A stretch of DNA of 64,000 bases from Meghimatium bilineatum (lineage: Eukaryota; Mollusca; Gastropoda; Stylommatophora; Philomycidae): positions 49,186,282-49,250,281 of the forward strand of contig CM067317.1 in assembly GCA_034231615.1 (NCBI GenBank). The letters are read 5' to 3'. Positions within the stretch are counted from its first letter, which is position 1. Each line of letters begins with the position of its first letter. The notes under the pieces were generated by a model. It ran no database searches. It saw only the letters and a list, made by a program, of their open reading frames with translations, and was not told where the DNA came from. Below are positions 36,201-40,974 of the stretch, piece after piece. Made by a program: the position numbers and the translations under genes.

Positions 36201-38173
36201 CTTCATCAGGATGTTAAACTTCAACGAATATACACCATGTTAGTGTGTGTTTTTGGAAATTGTCTAATGATCTTCTTTGACATATTTTTTAATTTGTCAC
36301 ATTAGTAAATTTCATGTTCTATATTTCTAATGAAGCTTGAAAACAATCCCCCCCCCCCCCAACCAAACCTTTACCGCCCTTATCTACGAGCTTGTATGAA
36401 ACATCTGACTACTGGACAATGATTTAGTTCAATGTTGAAACTGTATACCTAAGTATCATCTTTATCCAGTACTGTCTCTGCAACAAAGGTTGACTGCAAC
36501 AGACTTCCAACATCTTCTGTATATTTTGCCTTTATGGTGCACTCTGGTAGTCTTACCTGTCCATCTCGTTGTTTCCTCCCACTTGTAAATCTGCCTACCT
36601 CTCCTTAACTCACCTTCGAGTAAGATCTCCAACAAGGTGTCATTAATATGTGCAAAATATTTTTATGTCTTTGATCTTTATTTCTTGAAATAGTGCTTTT
36701 TTTTAATAAGCAGTGTTGTAAAAGCCTTGTTTTTCTTCTCTTTTGTGAAGTTCTCCCTATTTTTGAAATAGTGGTTTTTTTTTTATGCAGTGTTATAAGA
36801 GCTTTGTTGTTTTTTTCTCTTTCCGTGAAGTTCTCCCTATTTTTCTATATACATCTCAAAGGCATCAATTATATCTTCTTGTTGTTTGTTCATTATCCAA
36901 GTGTCTAATCTATATGTAGCATTTTACAATTTTCATTCTTAGTTTGTTTGTGATTTGTTTAGATGTTAATATTTTCCTCATGTCAATGAAAGTATTTTTA
37001 GCCATTCCTATTCTCCTTTTAACATCTTTTCACATCTTCACTCATTTGTAATTATGCAACCATGATATTGGTAATGGTCTTCTTTTTGTAGCATCCTTAT
37101 ATGTATCTTTACATTTCATTTAGTGTTTGTTTTTTATTTTGTTGATTATGATGGTTTTAATTTTCTGTGTGTTAACCTTTTAGCTGCTCTGAACAAGTTT
37201 ACTTGTTTTTCTATTTAACAGCAATGGATGAGTTAACCCATTGTCTGTTATCTATCCCTTCATTGCAAAAAATAATTTCACTCTGAAATCGCCAAGTGAC
37301 AGTAGGCCCCTATGCATCAACTACCCCATCCATGTGGTAGGCTTATAGTTCTATTCTCTGGTGCAAGACTCTTCCGGTCAATCCAGACTACCCATACCTA
37401 TGTGACCGTTGATATTATTACTGTTCGCTATCTATTATATGTTTTAAGTTTACTGTCTGTCTTGACAAAGGCCTTTTGGTCGAAACGTTGACTTGTGTGT
37501 GTTATCTAGTGTTAGCAAAACTAAGTTACCTTTTTCCTGGATCTACCTGTTGGATTTTTGTTTTGCGCAGTAAGTACAATTTTTCGATTTTCTTATTTTT
37601 GTAAGACTAGTGAAGAATTCAGCGCAAGAAAAAATGTTTGTGAAGAAATAATTTAGCACAGCTGGGATTAGTCACTACAAAAGATATAAGAGCTAAAGAG
37701 TTAATTTCTAACCTAAGTAGTCATCATCATCAAGTGCCATCTTCACAAAGAAGGTTGGTTGCGACATATCTCCAACATCCCGTCTGTTGTCTTGGTGGAG
37801 TACTGTGCTAGACTGTAAACCTGTCCATCTTGTGATGTTACTCTCCCACTTAAGTAGTAGGCTAGGGCCTACCTATTAATAGTAATACTTATGATAGGTC
37901 TATTATTACTACAGTACAGAAACTAGTAGACTATATCCCTTCACCTTCATAAGAATTCTACTCACAATAACTATGCTAATATTGGTGGTTTTTAAATTGG
38001 AAATATGACAGGAAAGAGTGAGAGGTCTATGTGCTAGACAGAGCAAACGTTTCACACCAGCCGCCTTGCAACTTGACTGTGATTGTACCAAAATGAAAAT
38101 ATGATTACCTCAAGTACACGGAATTCTAATTCAAGGTCTTTCGCTTCCTGCCGTAGAAATTCAAGTGCAGCAT
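9179..38173 (-). CDS. ACY1: Aminoacylase-1, exons 2 to 10 (partial gene)
   Basis: ACY1 is a cytosolic, zinc-dependent M20-family enzyme that removes the acyl group from N-acyl-L-amino acids. Nine minus-strand exons join in phase, each with GT and AG borders, and encode about 204 residues matching human residues 32-237 as recalled. Visible family landmarks are SHMDVVPV (His80 and Asp82 of human), GAQDMKC (Asp113 bridging zinc), DEEVGS (Glu147 catalytic base and Glu148), LDEG (Glu175) and PGHGSQF (His206). No frameshift or stop is seen, so the gene looks functional over this part. Exon 1 and the C-terminal exons (with the last zinc ligand, human His373) are not in view. Introns of 1 to more than 8 kb hold large satellites and retrotransposons. 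Exon numbers assume one missing upstream coding exon. Confidence 0.93.
9300..9660. repeat. Degenerate TTAGTAGTTCTCTC-type tandem repeat, left part
   Basis: Imperfect repeats of roughly ATTAGTAGTTCTCTNTGTTCCC run at about 9480-9640. The same motif resumes at about 11147-11240 on the other side of a LINE insertion. The 9300-9480 part has no recognisable feature. Confidence 0.55.
9905..11150 (+). pseudogene. Non-LTR retrotransposon, RT and C-terminal region, frameshifted
   Basis: The reading frames in series show the fingers and motif A region (EQCGFLEGKGTRNA, then LIDYSKAFDKV), a motif B-like MGVMQGCVMSPDLF and the catalytic motif LRYADDTVLIAG at about 10340-10380. After these come the KVKYLGTLLTSEG thumb region and a C-terminal part with YGCEAWTINKK-like and GRRDRRRQREKLLDGL segments. 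There are breaks near 10125-10150 and 10650-10680. The 3' end is a (TTGA)n run at 11117-11132, typical of RTE-like elements. The element interrupts a degenerate TAGTTCTCTC tandem repeat and lies antisense in ACY1 intron 9. Confidence 0.88.
11530..17125. repeat. Satellite array of 42-47-bp units, about 120 units
   Basis: The unit contains TATAGTATTTCTGCCATCTC followed by AATGTCCAACAAGAATCTCT and a TTCTTC run. Length variants arise from loss of TTTC, an extra A in AAGAAATC, or the alternative ending AATTGTAACCTCTTTCTT. There is a higher-order period: the block at 13012-13314 recurs with the same translation at 13965-14267, and 13700 pairs with 14653, both offset by 953 bp. Another block near 15181 recurs near 15679, offset about 498 bp. 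All of it is inside ACY1 intron 9. Confidence 0.95.
17135..17312 (+). mobile_element. Non-autonomous hAT element, SPIN/URR1-like
   Basis: A 178-bp element with terminal inverted repeats CAGCAGTTCTCAACCT (left) and, read inward from the right, CAGTGGTTCTCAATCT. It is flanked by 8-bp target-site duplications ATTTAAAG (17127-17134) and ATCTAAAG (17313-17320), differing at one base, as expected for hAT. The inside holds GGGGGTCGAACAGCCC, ACAGGGGTCACCTAA and GGTTGAGGGTCACC, all reminiscent of the horizontally spread SPIN and rodent URR1 elements as I recall them. It has no coding capacity. It sits 65 bp from ACY1 exon 9, at the edge of the satellite. Confidence 0.88.
17377..17450 (-). CDS. ACY1: ACY1 exon 9
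   Basis: A 74-nt exon between acceptor TTATTTGTTTGCAG and donor GTAATAAAC. It reads W-LKITFKGQPGHGSQFIEN-TAAKKL, where the first Trp codon is split with exon 8. It contains PGHGS, equivalent to human PGHAS with His206, which reaches into the partner subunit's active site. It ends in phase 0. Confidence 0.95.
17820..18375 (+). repeat. Dispersed element, family 3, copy A
   Basis: This block of about 555 bp is matched in inverted orientation by 24962-25555. Shared landmarks are TTTTGTCTTCTATCA, GTGGCAGAAGA(A/T)TGATGA, GTCTTTGAGACAAC-like, and a 3' end GCTAAAGGGNTTAT followed by a CAT-rich tail. Its start resembles the core of SINE family 1 (a GAATAG block, then GTGACTAAGGAAGG). It is in ACY1 intron 8. 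I do not recognise the family and see no coding region. Confidence 0.75.
18552..18608 (-). CDS. ACY1: ACY1 exon 8
   Basis: A 57-nt exon between acceptor GTGTATCTCCCAG and donor GTAAGTATTC. It reads GIASPGEKMRVFYGERSIW and ends with the first base of the next Trp codon. It joins exon 7 (LDEG) and exon 9 (WLKIT) in phase, reproducing the human LDEGIANP and VFYSERSPWW stretches. Confidence 0.95.
18700..21735. repeat. 25-bp satellite array, about 120 units
   Basis: The unit is close to TGAGCTACCACCGTTCACTA then ACAAC. Common variants are CTTTCTCTA, CATTCTCTA, AAATGAGC and AACTCAAC. The AACTCAAC variant recurs at offsets of 200 bp (18781, 18981, 19181; also 20131 and 20331), and a rare CCATTATTTA unit recurs at 19491 and 20716. 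This indicates a higher-order duplication of about 1.2 kb. Stops occur in all frames. It lies in ACY1 intron 7, about 90 bp from exon 8. Confidence 0.96.
21840..22097 (-). mobile_element. SINE family 1, copy 2
   Basis: Diverged minus-strand copy. It begins on the plus strand with TTCTCAAACTCCTGCAGAT and ends with the CCAGCAACACATGGGG head. The (GAA)n tail is lost. Target-site duplications are not clear. It is in ACY1 intron 7. Confidence 0.75.
22206..22293. repeat. Two-copy tandem duplication, 43 bp
   Basis: A block containing TGTTCACTGTCAACATGCTG followed by AAGTCTCGCTATTG is present twice in a row with no differences, so it is a recent duplication. The stretch from 22294 to about 22780 has no feature I can support. 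Confidence 0.8.
22853..23014 (-). mobile_element. SINE family 2, copy 1, inserted in a 62-bp array
   Basis: A 162-bp minus-strand copy with a (GAA)n tail (plus strand CTTCTTCTTCT at the left), the 3' module GGAGTTTGAGAATAAAC and the head GGACCATTAGCGCAAATAAA. It splits a tandem array. Flanking AGAGCGTT (22845-22852) and AGAGTGTT (23015-23022) look like an 8-bp target duplication from the array unit. Confidence 0.85.
23015..23180. repeat. 62-bp tandem repeat, 2-3 units
   Basis: The unit contains TATGAAATAAACCCTAGAGA and CACTGAGATTTAGAGTGTTC. A diverged unit also precedes the SINE at about 22785-22852, showing that the array predates that insertion. Confidence 0.8.
23285..23400. repeat. 58-bp two-copy repeat
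   Basis: TAGTAAATTCTGTCCATGTT and TGCATGTTGCTGTAGTTCTT are repeated once with a few changes. On the minus strand it vaguely resembles the end of a LINE ORF, but this is weak. The stretch 23400-24000 shows nothing else. Confidence 0.6.
24001..24283 (-). pseudogene. Non-LTR retrotransposon RNase H fragment
   Basis: The frame begins MPGHAGIRGNEIADSL, the C-terminal motif of the RNase H domain of I/Jockey/R1-type LINEs. It continues with TDLIREVINLIQSG and YVQRMTEMGM, which match the fragment at 42520-42640, so both belong to one family. Both ends are truncated. It lies in ACY1 intron 7, about 70 bp beyond exon 7's duplicated donor. Confidence 0.8.
24336..24417. repeat. 41-bp tandem duplication over ACY1 exon 7 donor
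   Basis: 24336-24376 and 24377-24417 are nearly identical, each holding CCTACTAGAACTGACCTTCG. On the minus strand each copy carries the end of exon 7 (GGGTTAGACGAAG) followed by the donor GTCAGTTC. The upstream donor (exon end at 24392) keeps the frame; using the downstream one (24351) would add 41 nt and shift it. Confidence 0.92.
24392..24478 (-). CDS. ACY1: ACY1 exon 7
   Basis: An 87-nt exon between acceptor ATTTTATTTTCAG and donor GTCAGTTC. It reads (D)EEVGSKPSELFAQSQEF, then KDLNVRFGLDE(G). The Asp codon is split with exon 6, so exon 6 and 7 together give DEEVGS with catalytic Glu147 and zinc ligand Glu148 of human. LDEG supplies the Glu175 equivalent. Confidence 0.95.
24527..24640 (-). 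mobile_element. SINE family 2, copy 2 (5'-truncated)
   Basis: Plus-strand TTCATTCTCAAATTTCTGCTG and GCATAGTCCAGAGAATGG match the family; the head beyond about 24640 is missing. The GAA tail is replaced by an A/T-rich run. It lies about 50 bp upstream of the exon 7 acceptor, in sense with ACY1. Confidence 0.7.
24962..25555 (-). repeat. Dispersed element, family 3, copy B
   Basis: The inverted partner of 17820-18375, in ACY1 intron 6. Reading the minus strand gives GCAAAGAATAGGGCCACTAT, then a GTCGTAGGAGGTAAC core related to SINE family 1. After these come TTTTGTCTTCTATCA, GGCAGAAGATTGATGAGG, and the end GCTAAAGGGGTTATTTCATC with a (CAT)n tail. Confidence 0.75.
25636..25712 (-). CDS. ACY1: ACY1 exon 6
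   Basis: A 77-nt exon with acceptor TTGTTCTACTTCAAG and donor GTAAATGAC. It reads (W)YLEAVRRLKSEG then RTFLRTLHLLFTS(D), matching human QYLEAVRRLKVEGHRFPRT. The first base completes TGG with exon 5 and the last base begins GAT with exon 7. A 30-bp array of acceptor-like units touches its 5' side. Confidence 0.95.
25716..26165 (-). repeat. 30-bp minisatellite of acceptor-like units, about 15-16 copies
   Basis: Read in ACY1 sense, each unit is close to TTTTTGTTCTACTACAAG|GTTACATTGACA. The real exon 6 junction reads TTTTTGTTCTACTTCAAG|GTACCTTGAG. The unit thus appears to be copied from the pyrimidine tract, the AG and the first bases of exon 6. Units with TGTAGT and TGTAGTTG endings alternate in part. 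Two minus frames are open (10-residue repeat); the exon's own frame meets TGA in each unit. Confidence 0.93.
26225..26600 (-). pseudogene. Non-LTR retrotransposon C-terminal fragment
   Basis: On the minus strand it reads FENKCLRRITNTHWSEFKSN, then CWSYIGHVL, GKRARGRHKKTLRR and LTSALCANF. This is the C-terminal tail of an RTE-like ORF. It ends near a short ATGA-rich tail. It is related to 26855-27200 and in sense with ACY1. Confidence 0.75.
26855..27200 (-). pseudogene. 5'-truncated RTE-like LINE with intact TSD
   Basis: The frame shows WKDFKSNVILRVETKQE, CCWAYIGHILRMKEDIIPQQ, WTPDGKRKLGKPKTTLR and a stop after LCAKLGKRGTD. The 3' tail on the minus strand is (ACTG)n. A perfect 11-bp duplication TCTAGTACTGT flanks it at 26844-26854 and 27201-27211. 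It inserted into a TACTGTACACTGCATTAACA-type tandem repeat. Confidence 0.88.
27206..27330. repeat. 29-bp tandem repeat, about 4 units
   Basis: The unit contains TACTGTACACTGCATTAACA and CAATCATTG. Older, diverged copies extend leftwards at 26600-26850, on the other side of the inserted LINE. Confidence 0.85.
27340..27740 (-). pseudogene. Degenerate LINE C-terminal fragments
   Basis: The plus strand has AAGTGCCATCTCCATACTGA, the CATTCTGTCCATCTG block and GTTTGTTCATTAACCAAG. These are the reverse complement of a LINE 3' region also seen at 36440-36920, 37735-37860 and 39190-39330. Frames are broken throughout. Confidence 0.6.
27766..27936 (+). mobile_element. SINE family 2, copy 3
   Basis: A 171-bp copy with CATTAGCACAAATAAAATGG, ATCCTGCTGGAAATCTAG, TCAAGCAGGAGTTTGAGAAT and a (GAA)n tail. 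Target duplications TATGTCAGTAA (27755-27765) and TACGTCAGTAA (27937-27947) differ at one base. It is antisense in ACY1 intron 5. Confidence 0.88.
28288..28310 (-). CDS. ACY1: ACY1 exon 5 (23-nt microexon)
   Basis: The exon reads DMKCVTS plus TG, between acceptor TTTTTATATTTTCAG and donor GTGAGTAATG. With exon 6's first base it forms DMKCVTSWYLEAVRRL, aligned residue for residue with human DMKCVSIQYLEAVRRL. The Asp is the zinc-bridging Asp113 equivalent. Confidence 0.9.
28446..28562. repeat. 50-bp duplication flanking three CCCTAA units
   Basis: AATAATACAATGACATCCCA and CACTGGTCCAGGCAGATCAA occur at 28446-28495 and 28512-28562. Between them are three perfect CCCTAA units at 28496-28513. A diverged relative of the duplicated block is at about 36085-36130. 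Confidence 0.85.
28837..29090 (+). mobile_element. SINE family 1, copy 3
   Basis: It has the full head GCCCGTGTGTTGCCGGGGCC, AGCAATACTGTTTACCTTCC, the AAAAGGCGACTAAG core, the CTGCAGGAGTTTTAGAAC module and a short GAA tail. It lacks about 20 bp after GGTTATGGGAC present in other copies. It borders the endonuclease fragment at 29095. Confidence 0.85.
29095..29760 (-). pseudogene. LINE APE-type endonuclease fragment
   Basis: Minus-strand frames in series read TPINSRLITIRVAARPKNIM, VYAPT-like residues, DAFYGTLVGTIKDIPKQDLL, GKFGTGEMNERGLRVLDFAN and TLANTLFPHKFSRR. These are the central part of an APE endonuclease of RTE-like ORF2. Several stops and shifts break it. The RT part is missing; the SINE copy lies at that end. 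Confidence 0.8.
29800..30345. other. ACY1 intron 4 sequence without recognised feature
   Basis: AT-rich sequence. A plus-strand frame of 74 codons at 30014-30238 matches nothing I know and has no supporting signals. Confidence 0.4.
30346..30417 (-). CDS. ACY1: ACY1 exon 4
   Basis: A 72-nt phase-0 exon with acceptor TTTTGTCTCTCGCAG and donor GTAATAGTG. It reads EHWKYPPFSAHKDENG then DIYARGAQ, matching human [24 protein letters not shown]. It leads directly into the DMK of exon 5. Confidence 0.96.
30860..31600 (-). pseudogene. Non-LTR retrotransposon, RT thumb to C-terminus
   Basis: The minus strand gives KTETMCIGREYNKHKEK, RRMDREIERRIQKANYVNY, MRCLRKAANRTRRDHVKN, VVKYIE and RGRPKRKWIEEVTN, with several stops. 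The layout matches the fragment at 15-434. It is in sense in ACY1 intron 3. Confidence 0.75.
31640..31925 (-). pseudogene. LINE piece: RT motif B joined to C-terminal tail
   Basis: At 31925-31865 the minus strand reads VTSGVRQGCVLSPLLFI, RT motif B. This is followed almost at once, in another frame, by MKGRVPEKRRKGRPKRQWTD and FREFIGKTTFWRE ending the ORF. The catalytic YADD region and thumb are absent, so an internal deletion joined the two parts. Confidence 0.75.
31985..32260 (-). pseudogene. LINE C-terminal fragment with AAAAAGAAGAA end
   Basis: The minus strand shows a GIGNN, VERHDN and HLARTIKR series and ends in a purine-rich AAAAAGAAGAATC run. It resembles 46010-46430 and 49395-49620. 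The frame is decayed. Confidence 0.55.
32540..32815 (-). mobile_element. tRNA-derived SINE with perfect TSD
   Basis: Read on the minus strand, it opens with a tRNA-like head. Pol III box A TAGTGCAGTGG (32792-32802) fits TRGYNNANNNG, and box B GGTTCATTCC is at 32749-32758. A body with GGGTACCGGATTAATCCGG and a tail TACTTTACTTTTTACTAC follow. A perfect 11-bp duplication TAGTGTATGTA lies at 32529-32539 and 32816-32826. It is in sense in ACY1 intron 3. Confidence 0.9.
32919..33070. repeat. 22-bp tandem array, about 7 units
   Basis: The unit is TTCTTGACAGAGATCCCAAT then GC, with few changes. It lies in ACY1 intron 3 about 125 bp past the exon 3 donor. Confidence 0.9.
33195..33302 (-). CDS. ACY1: ACY1 exon 3
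   Basis: About 108 nt with donor GTATAAGTG. It reads DRPMGLITWRGRRPELKSVL, then LTSHMDVVPVFE, matching human [20 protein letters not shown] and HTDVVPVFK. It holds the zinc ligand His and the Asp of the HxD motif. To keep phase with exon 2 the acceptor should be ATTAATAG at 33303, giving SSVPDRP. A stronger-looking CAG five bases further would shift the frame, so this border is the least certain. Confidence 0.88.
33345..33550. repeat. 22-bp tandem array, left part
   Basis: The unit is ATAACATACAATAACAGATGAT, perfect for about five units at 33425-33545 and decayed to the left. The same unit in degenerate form resumes at 34448-34690. Confidence 0.88.
33551..34447. other. About 0.9 kb of unknown sequence interrupting the 22-bp array
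   Basis: It is not repetitive and is locally richer in CpG than its surroundings (33580-33840). No terminal repeats, poly-A or coding domain are recognised. A 44-codon plus-strand frame starts at ATGGCTGC near 33605 and a GTAAGT donor-like site is at 34158, but neither proves an exon. It may be an inserted element or an original spacer. Confidence 0.4.
34448..34690. repeat. 22-bp tandem array, degenerate right part
   Basis: Imperfect copies of ATAACATACAATAACAGATGAT with deletions and a GATATAACATACACTAA variant. The 34700-35220 stretch that follows has no feature I can support. Confidence 0.8.
35233..35499 (+). mobile_element. SINE family 1, copy 4, with perfect TSD
   Basis: A 267-bp copy from CGCCCATGTGTTGCTGGGCC to CGCAGAAGAAGAAG. 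A perfect 12-bp duplication ATAATATTTTTC flanks it at 35221-35232 and 35500-35511. It is antisense in ACY1 intron 2. Confidence 0.93.
35757..36003. repeat. 31-bp tandem array, 8 units
   Basis: The unit contains CATAACATATTTCCTTGTGT and AACAAAGCTTT. It lies in ACY1 intron 2. A (C)12 run is at about 36348-36360. Confidence 0.92.
36440..36920 (-). pseudogene. Degenerate LINE C-terminal fragments
   Basis: The plus strand has CTGTCTCTGCAACAAAGGTT, TGTCCATCTCGTTG and TTGTTTGTTCATTATCCAAG, reverse complements of the LINE C-terminal region also seen at 27340-27740. All frames are broken. Confidence 0.55.
37735..37860 (-). pseudogene. LINE 3' end with (GAT)n tail
   Basis: On the minus strand it ends ...GGCACTTGATGATGATGA, the same ending as the fragment at 61490-61895. 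Upstream it has CAACCAACCTTC and GGACAGGTTTACAG blocks of that family. Confidence 0.6.
38109..38173 (-). CDS. ACY1: ACY1 exon 2
   Basis: A 65-nt exon with acceptor TTGATTTATTTCAG and donor GTAATCATA. After a split first codon it reads AALEFLRQEAKDLELEFRVL then E, matching human [21 protein letters not shown]. Exon 1, carrying the N-terminus, should lie to the right but I could not find it. Confidence 0.92.
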
Positions 38174-38606
38174 CTGAAATAAATCAATTCAGACGTGTAA
38201 TGAAATTAACTCAGTCTACCATATCATACAGAGAACAAATTGATATCATTCATAAGATTATATTATTATAATATTTGGCCTATTTGTCAAGGTGCACTCT
38301 GCACTTCATTGTGCTGTTAGAGAAATTGTTCTAAAAAAACTATGAAGATACGAGGCCAGCTACCCGTTGCTGCACATAAACCATAAAAATATTAATTATT
38401 AATAAATTGTTTAATATTTACTGTAATCTGGCTTTGGTTGCATCGTGTTGATGCGCAAATATTGGCGAAAACGGCTAACACTGGGATTCTCTATGCTTTC
38501 CATTTTGAAAAAAATACCTTTGAACTCAGCCACCCCTGTCCTTTGACCTTTCAACTCATTACTTGTTACAGGGCACTTATTCTCGAAGAGGCTCGCCGTG
38601 TGTCCT

Positions 38607-38803
38607 TAAATTACGTCAACAATAAAATGTTTGCTGAAAAAAAAACGTAAAAATAAAAATTAATAATATCCGGATTTGTCGCCCGATTGTTAGTAAAGAT
38701 AACATCAAATTTAAAAATTGTAATTGGTATTATTTTTTTTAATTGACGTCGACCTGTTTCAATCAAATCCCCTCACCGCCTCTTTATTTGTTGACGTAAT
38801 TTA
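38607..38803. repeat. 197-bp inverted-repeat structure
   Basis: TAAATTACGTCAACAATAAA at 38607-38626 is nearly the exact reverse complement of 38783-38803, which has one extra base. The 156-bp middle is AT-rich and contains a GACGTC palindrome. No target duplication was recognised, so it may be a small foldback element or chance. Confidence 0.5.
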
Positions 38804-39085
38804 TTGACATACTTTAAGATAGACAAAACAGAGAAATTGTGCTAAAAACTGATCACTATATCCACGCTCCGATTAAACGGAATATATCCAAAACATAACA
38901 TAATACACGTCGAAGTGAAAAGGTTGACAATGTGTAGAAGAGTAGGTCAACTTTATTGTGCTCTGGTTATTCCATAGGTTACTCCGTACCTCTCAACGAA
39001 GCGGCACGCCATCTGCTGAGGGTACCACTCATAACACGTAACTCGTAGCTTCGAGCGATAATTCTCAGAGATCTCAGGGAAAAAA

Positions 39086-39165
39086 ATCCACTTTATGAAA
39101 AACACCTTTGAGCATAAATCGCGTGCCGTAACCACTACGCCACGAAGAGCGGCACTGTCCATGTT
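39086..39165 (-). other. tRNA-like SINE head, decayed
   Basis: On the minus strand, box A TGGCGTAGTGG (39132-39142) fits TRGYNNANNNG. It is followed by TTACGGCACGCGATTTATGC as in tRNA-derived SINEs. Box B is degraded. Confidence 0.5.
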
Positions 39166-39189
39166 CACATACTAAGTGTCATCAATATG

Positions 39190-39410
39190 ATGTGCCGTAT
39201 CTGCAACGAAGGTTGGATGCAACGTATTCGAAGATCCTCTGTCTCTTGCCTTGGCGGGGCACTCTGCTAGACTGTAATCTATCATCGCATGATGTCTCTC
39301 TCCAACTTGTATCTCTGCTCGCCTCTTACTCACATCCCTATCTATCTATCTATCTATCTACCTATCTATCTATCTACCTATCTATTTATCTATCCGTCCA
39401 TCGATCCATC
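39190..39410 (-). pseudogene. LINE C-terminal fragment and (CTAT)n microsatellite
   Basis: 39190-39330 has ATCTGCAACGAAGGTTGGAT and GGGGCACTCTGCTAGACTG, the family also seen at 27340 and 36440. It is followed by a CTAT-rich microsatellite at 39340-39410. Confidence 0.6.
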
Positions 39411-39474
39411 TATATACAGTATCTATCTTTCTTTCTTTTTAGCGGATTATCGTCTTCATACACCGGGCATGATA

Positions 39475-39690
39475 GTTCATGAAAGTGAAAACAAAGGCCT
39501 CAGTCTAAACAAGAAGAAAACAGAAGTAATGGTTGTTTCAAAGAAATACACACCGTCAAAATGCACTATTACTATCAATGATGCAAAATTAAATCAAGCG
39601 GGTAAAGTCAAGTATCTTGGCAACATGTTAATATTGGATGACTGGTGCTCCAAAGAGATCAAGAACAGTATATTATAGGCAAAATAAACA
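39475..39690 (+). pseudogene. LINE reverse transcriptase fragment
   Basis: The frame ESENKGLSLNKKKTEVMVVS, then KVKYLGNMLILDDW and CSKEIKN, is closely related to the palm-thumb part of the LINE at 9905-11150. Both ends are truncated. Confidence 0.8.
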
Positions 39691-39780
39691 TCTCAAAAAA
39701 TGAAATACATTTTATGACATGAACTATCTATCTGCGGTTTTTTTTCAGCACCCGATATGGTGCATATGAAATAAAGCACT

Positions 39781-39993
39781 GCTCATTAGCCACCGATCGA
39801 TATCATGCTGATGTCTGTAGTTCTTGTATTTTGTTGAGAGCGCAGACACACGCTCATTAGCCACCGATCGATATCATACTGATGTCTGTAGTTCTTGTAT
39901 TTTGTTGAGAGCGCAGACACACGCTCATTAGCCACCGATCGATATCATACTGATGTCTGTAGTTCCTGTATTTTTTTGAGAGCTCAGACATGC
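39781..39993. repeat. 71-bp tandem repeat, 3 units
   Basis: The unit contains GCTCATTAGCCACCGATCGA and CTGATGTCTGTAGTTCTTGT. The starts are at 39781, 39852 and 39923, with the third unit more diverged at its end. Confidence 0.92.
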
Positions 39994-40049
39994 GATCATT
40001 AGTCAAATACTGACAAACAGCAGAAACGTACATTACAAAAATATTATTA

Positions 40050-40345
40050 TTATGAACGGACAGAAATTGGAGGAAGTGAATGCTTTAATGTACCTGGAAT
40101 GACACTTATGCATTGACGGGTAATCTATCAAAGAGGTTAATAACCAATTAGAGACAGCTTTTGCGAGTATATCAAGACATCGAGACATATGTAAAAAGAA
40201 TATCAGTATTATCATTAATGTCATACTATAAGAAAAAAACATTAGTTGTCTCCACTATGATGTCATGGTCACCAGAGCTGGACATTCAGGACATATCTAG
40301 AGCGATTCATACATTTGAACATAAATGATATATGATTGTTTGTTT
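40050..40345 (+). pseudogene. Degenerate LINE RT thumb fragment
   Basis: Broken frames show INGQKLEEVNAL followed by MYLG, then a HESWT-like stretch with MSWSPELDIQ and SRAIHTF remnants. Many stops are present. A region of 390 bp after it holds no feature apart from GTTT repeats at 40340. Confidence 0.5.
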
Positions 40346-40732
40346 GTTTGTTGATTTGTGGATTACAGTCTCTGGCTGAGGCACGCATCTTCAACCTAAG
40401 ATTGTAGTCTATGTTGGGCGTATACTACGGGTTTACTATAAAGATTTGATGGCCCCAGTAAATTTGGTGATTGTTTTTCTTAAACGACATAAGCGCGGAT
40501 ATTACATTCTAAGTATCTGGGTGGTTAATTATATGCGGTATATAATCGATTGGAACACCCACCTTTTACGAGCTTTGAAAAGAGGGAGCAAGCTGCGCCA
40601 TAAACGCTTCACCTTAAATTTTTCTGCGAGATGAGATTTCTACACTTTTATTATCCAATTACCTACAATAGTTATCTTTGGCTCTTTTATAAACTTCATT
40701 TATATATTATACGGTTGCTTCCCTTACACTAA

Positions 40733-40775
40733 ATATATATAATATATATATATAATATATGTATATATATATATT
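40733..40775. repeat. (AT)n microsatellite
   Basis: An imperfect alternating TA run. Confidence 0.9.
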
Positions 40776-40789
40776 AGCATAGTGTCTTA

Positions 40790-40970
40790 TATCAGTCCAG
40801 GAAGGGCTAAGCCAACATTAAAAAACACTATACTTAAAGAAGGGAAAATAATAGACTGCAATACCATACAAGAATTAAAACTGCAGGCAGCGGACCGTAA
40901 CACATGGGAAATCAAAACCTTTGCCCGGTGTGCCGATTGCGGCACGAAAAGAACAAACTAACTAACTCTA
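40790..40970 (+). pseudogene. LINE C-terminal fragment with (ACTA)n tail
   Basis: The frame reads SRPGRAKPTLKNTILKEGK, IQELKLQAADRNTWEIKTFA then RCADCGTKRTN and stop. It is followed by ACTAACTAACT as a 3' tail. Confidence 0.75.
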
Positions 40971-40974
40971 CATC

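Noticed and set aside
38953..39168. 71-codon minus-strand frame
   Set aside because: It overlaps a tRNA-like SINE head and has no domain or splice support.
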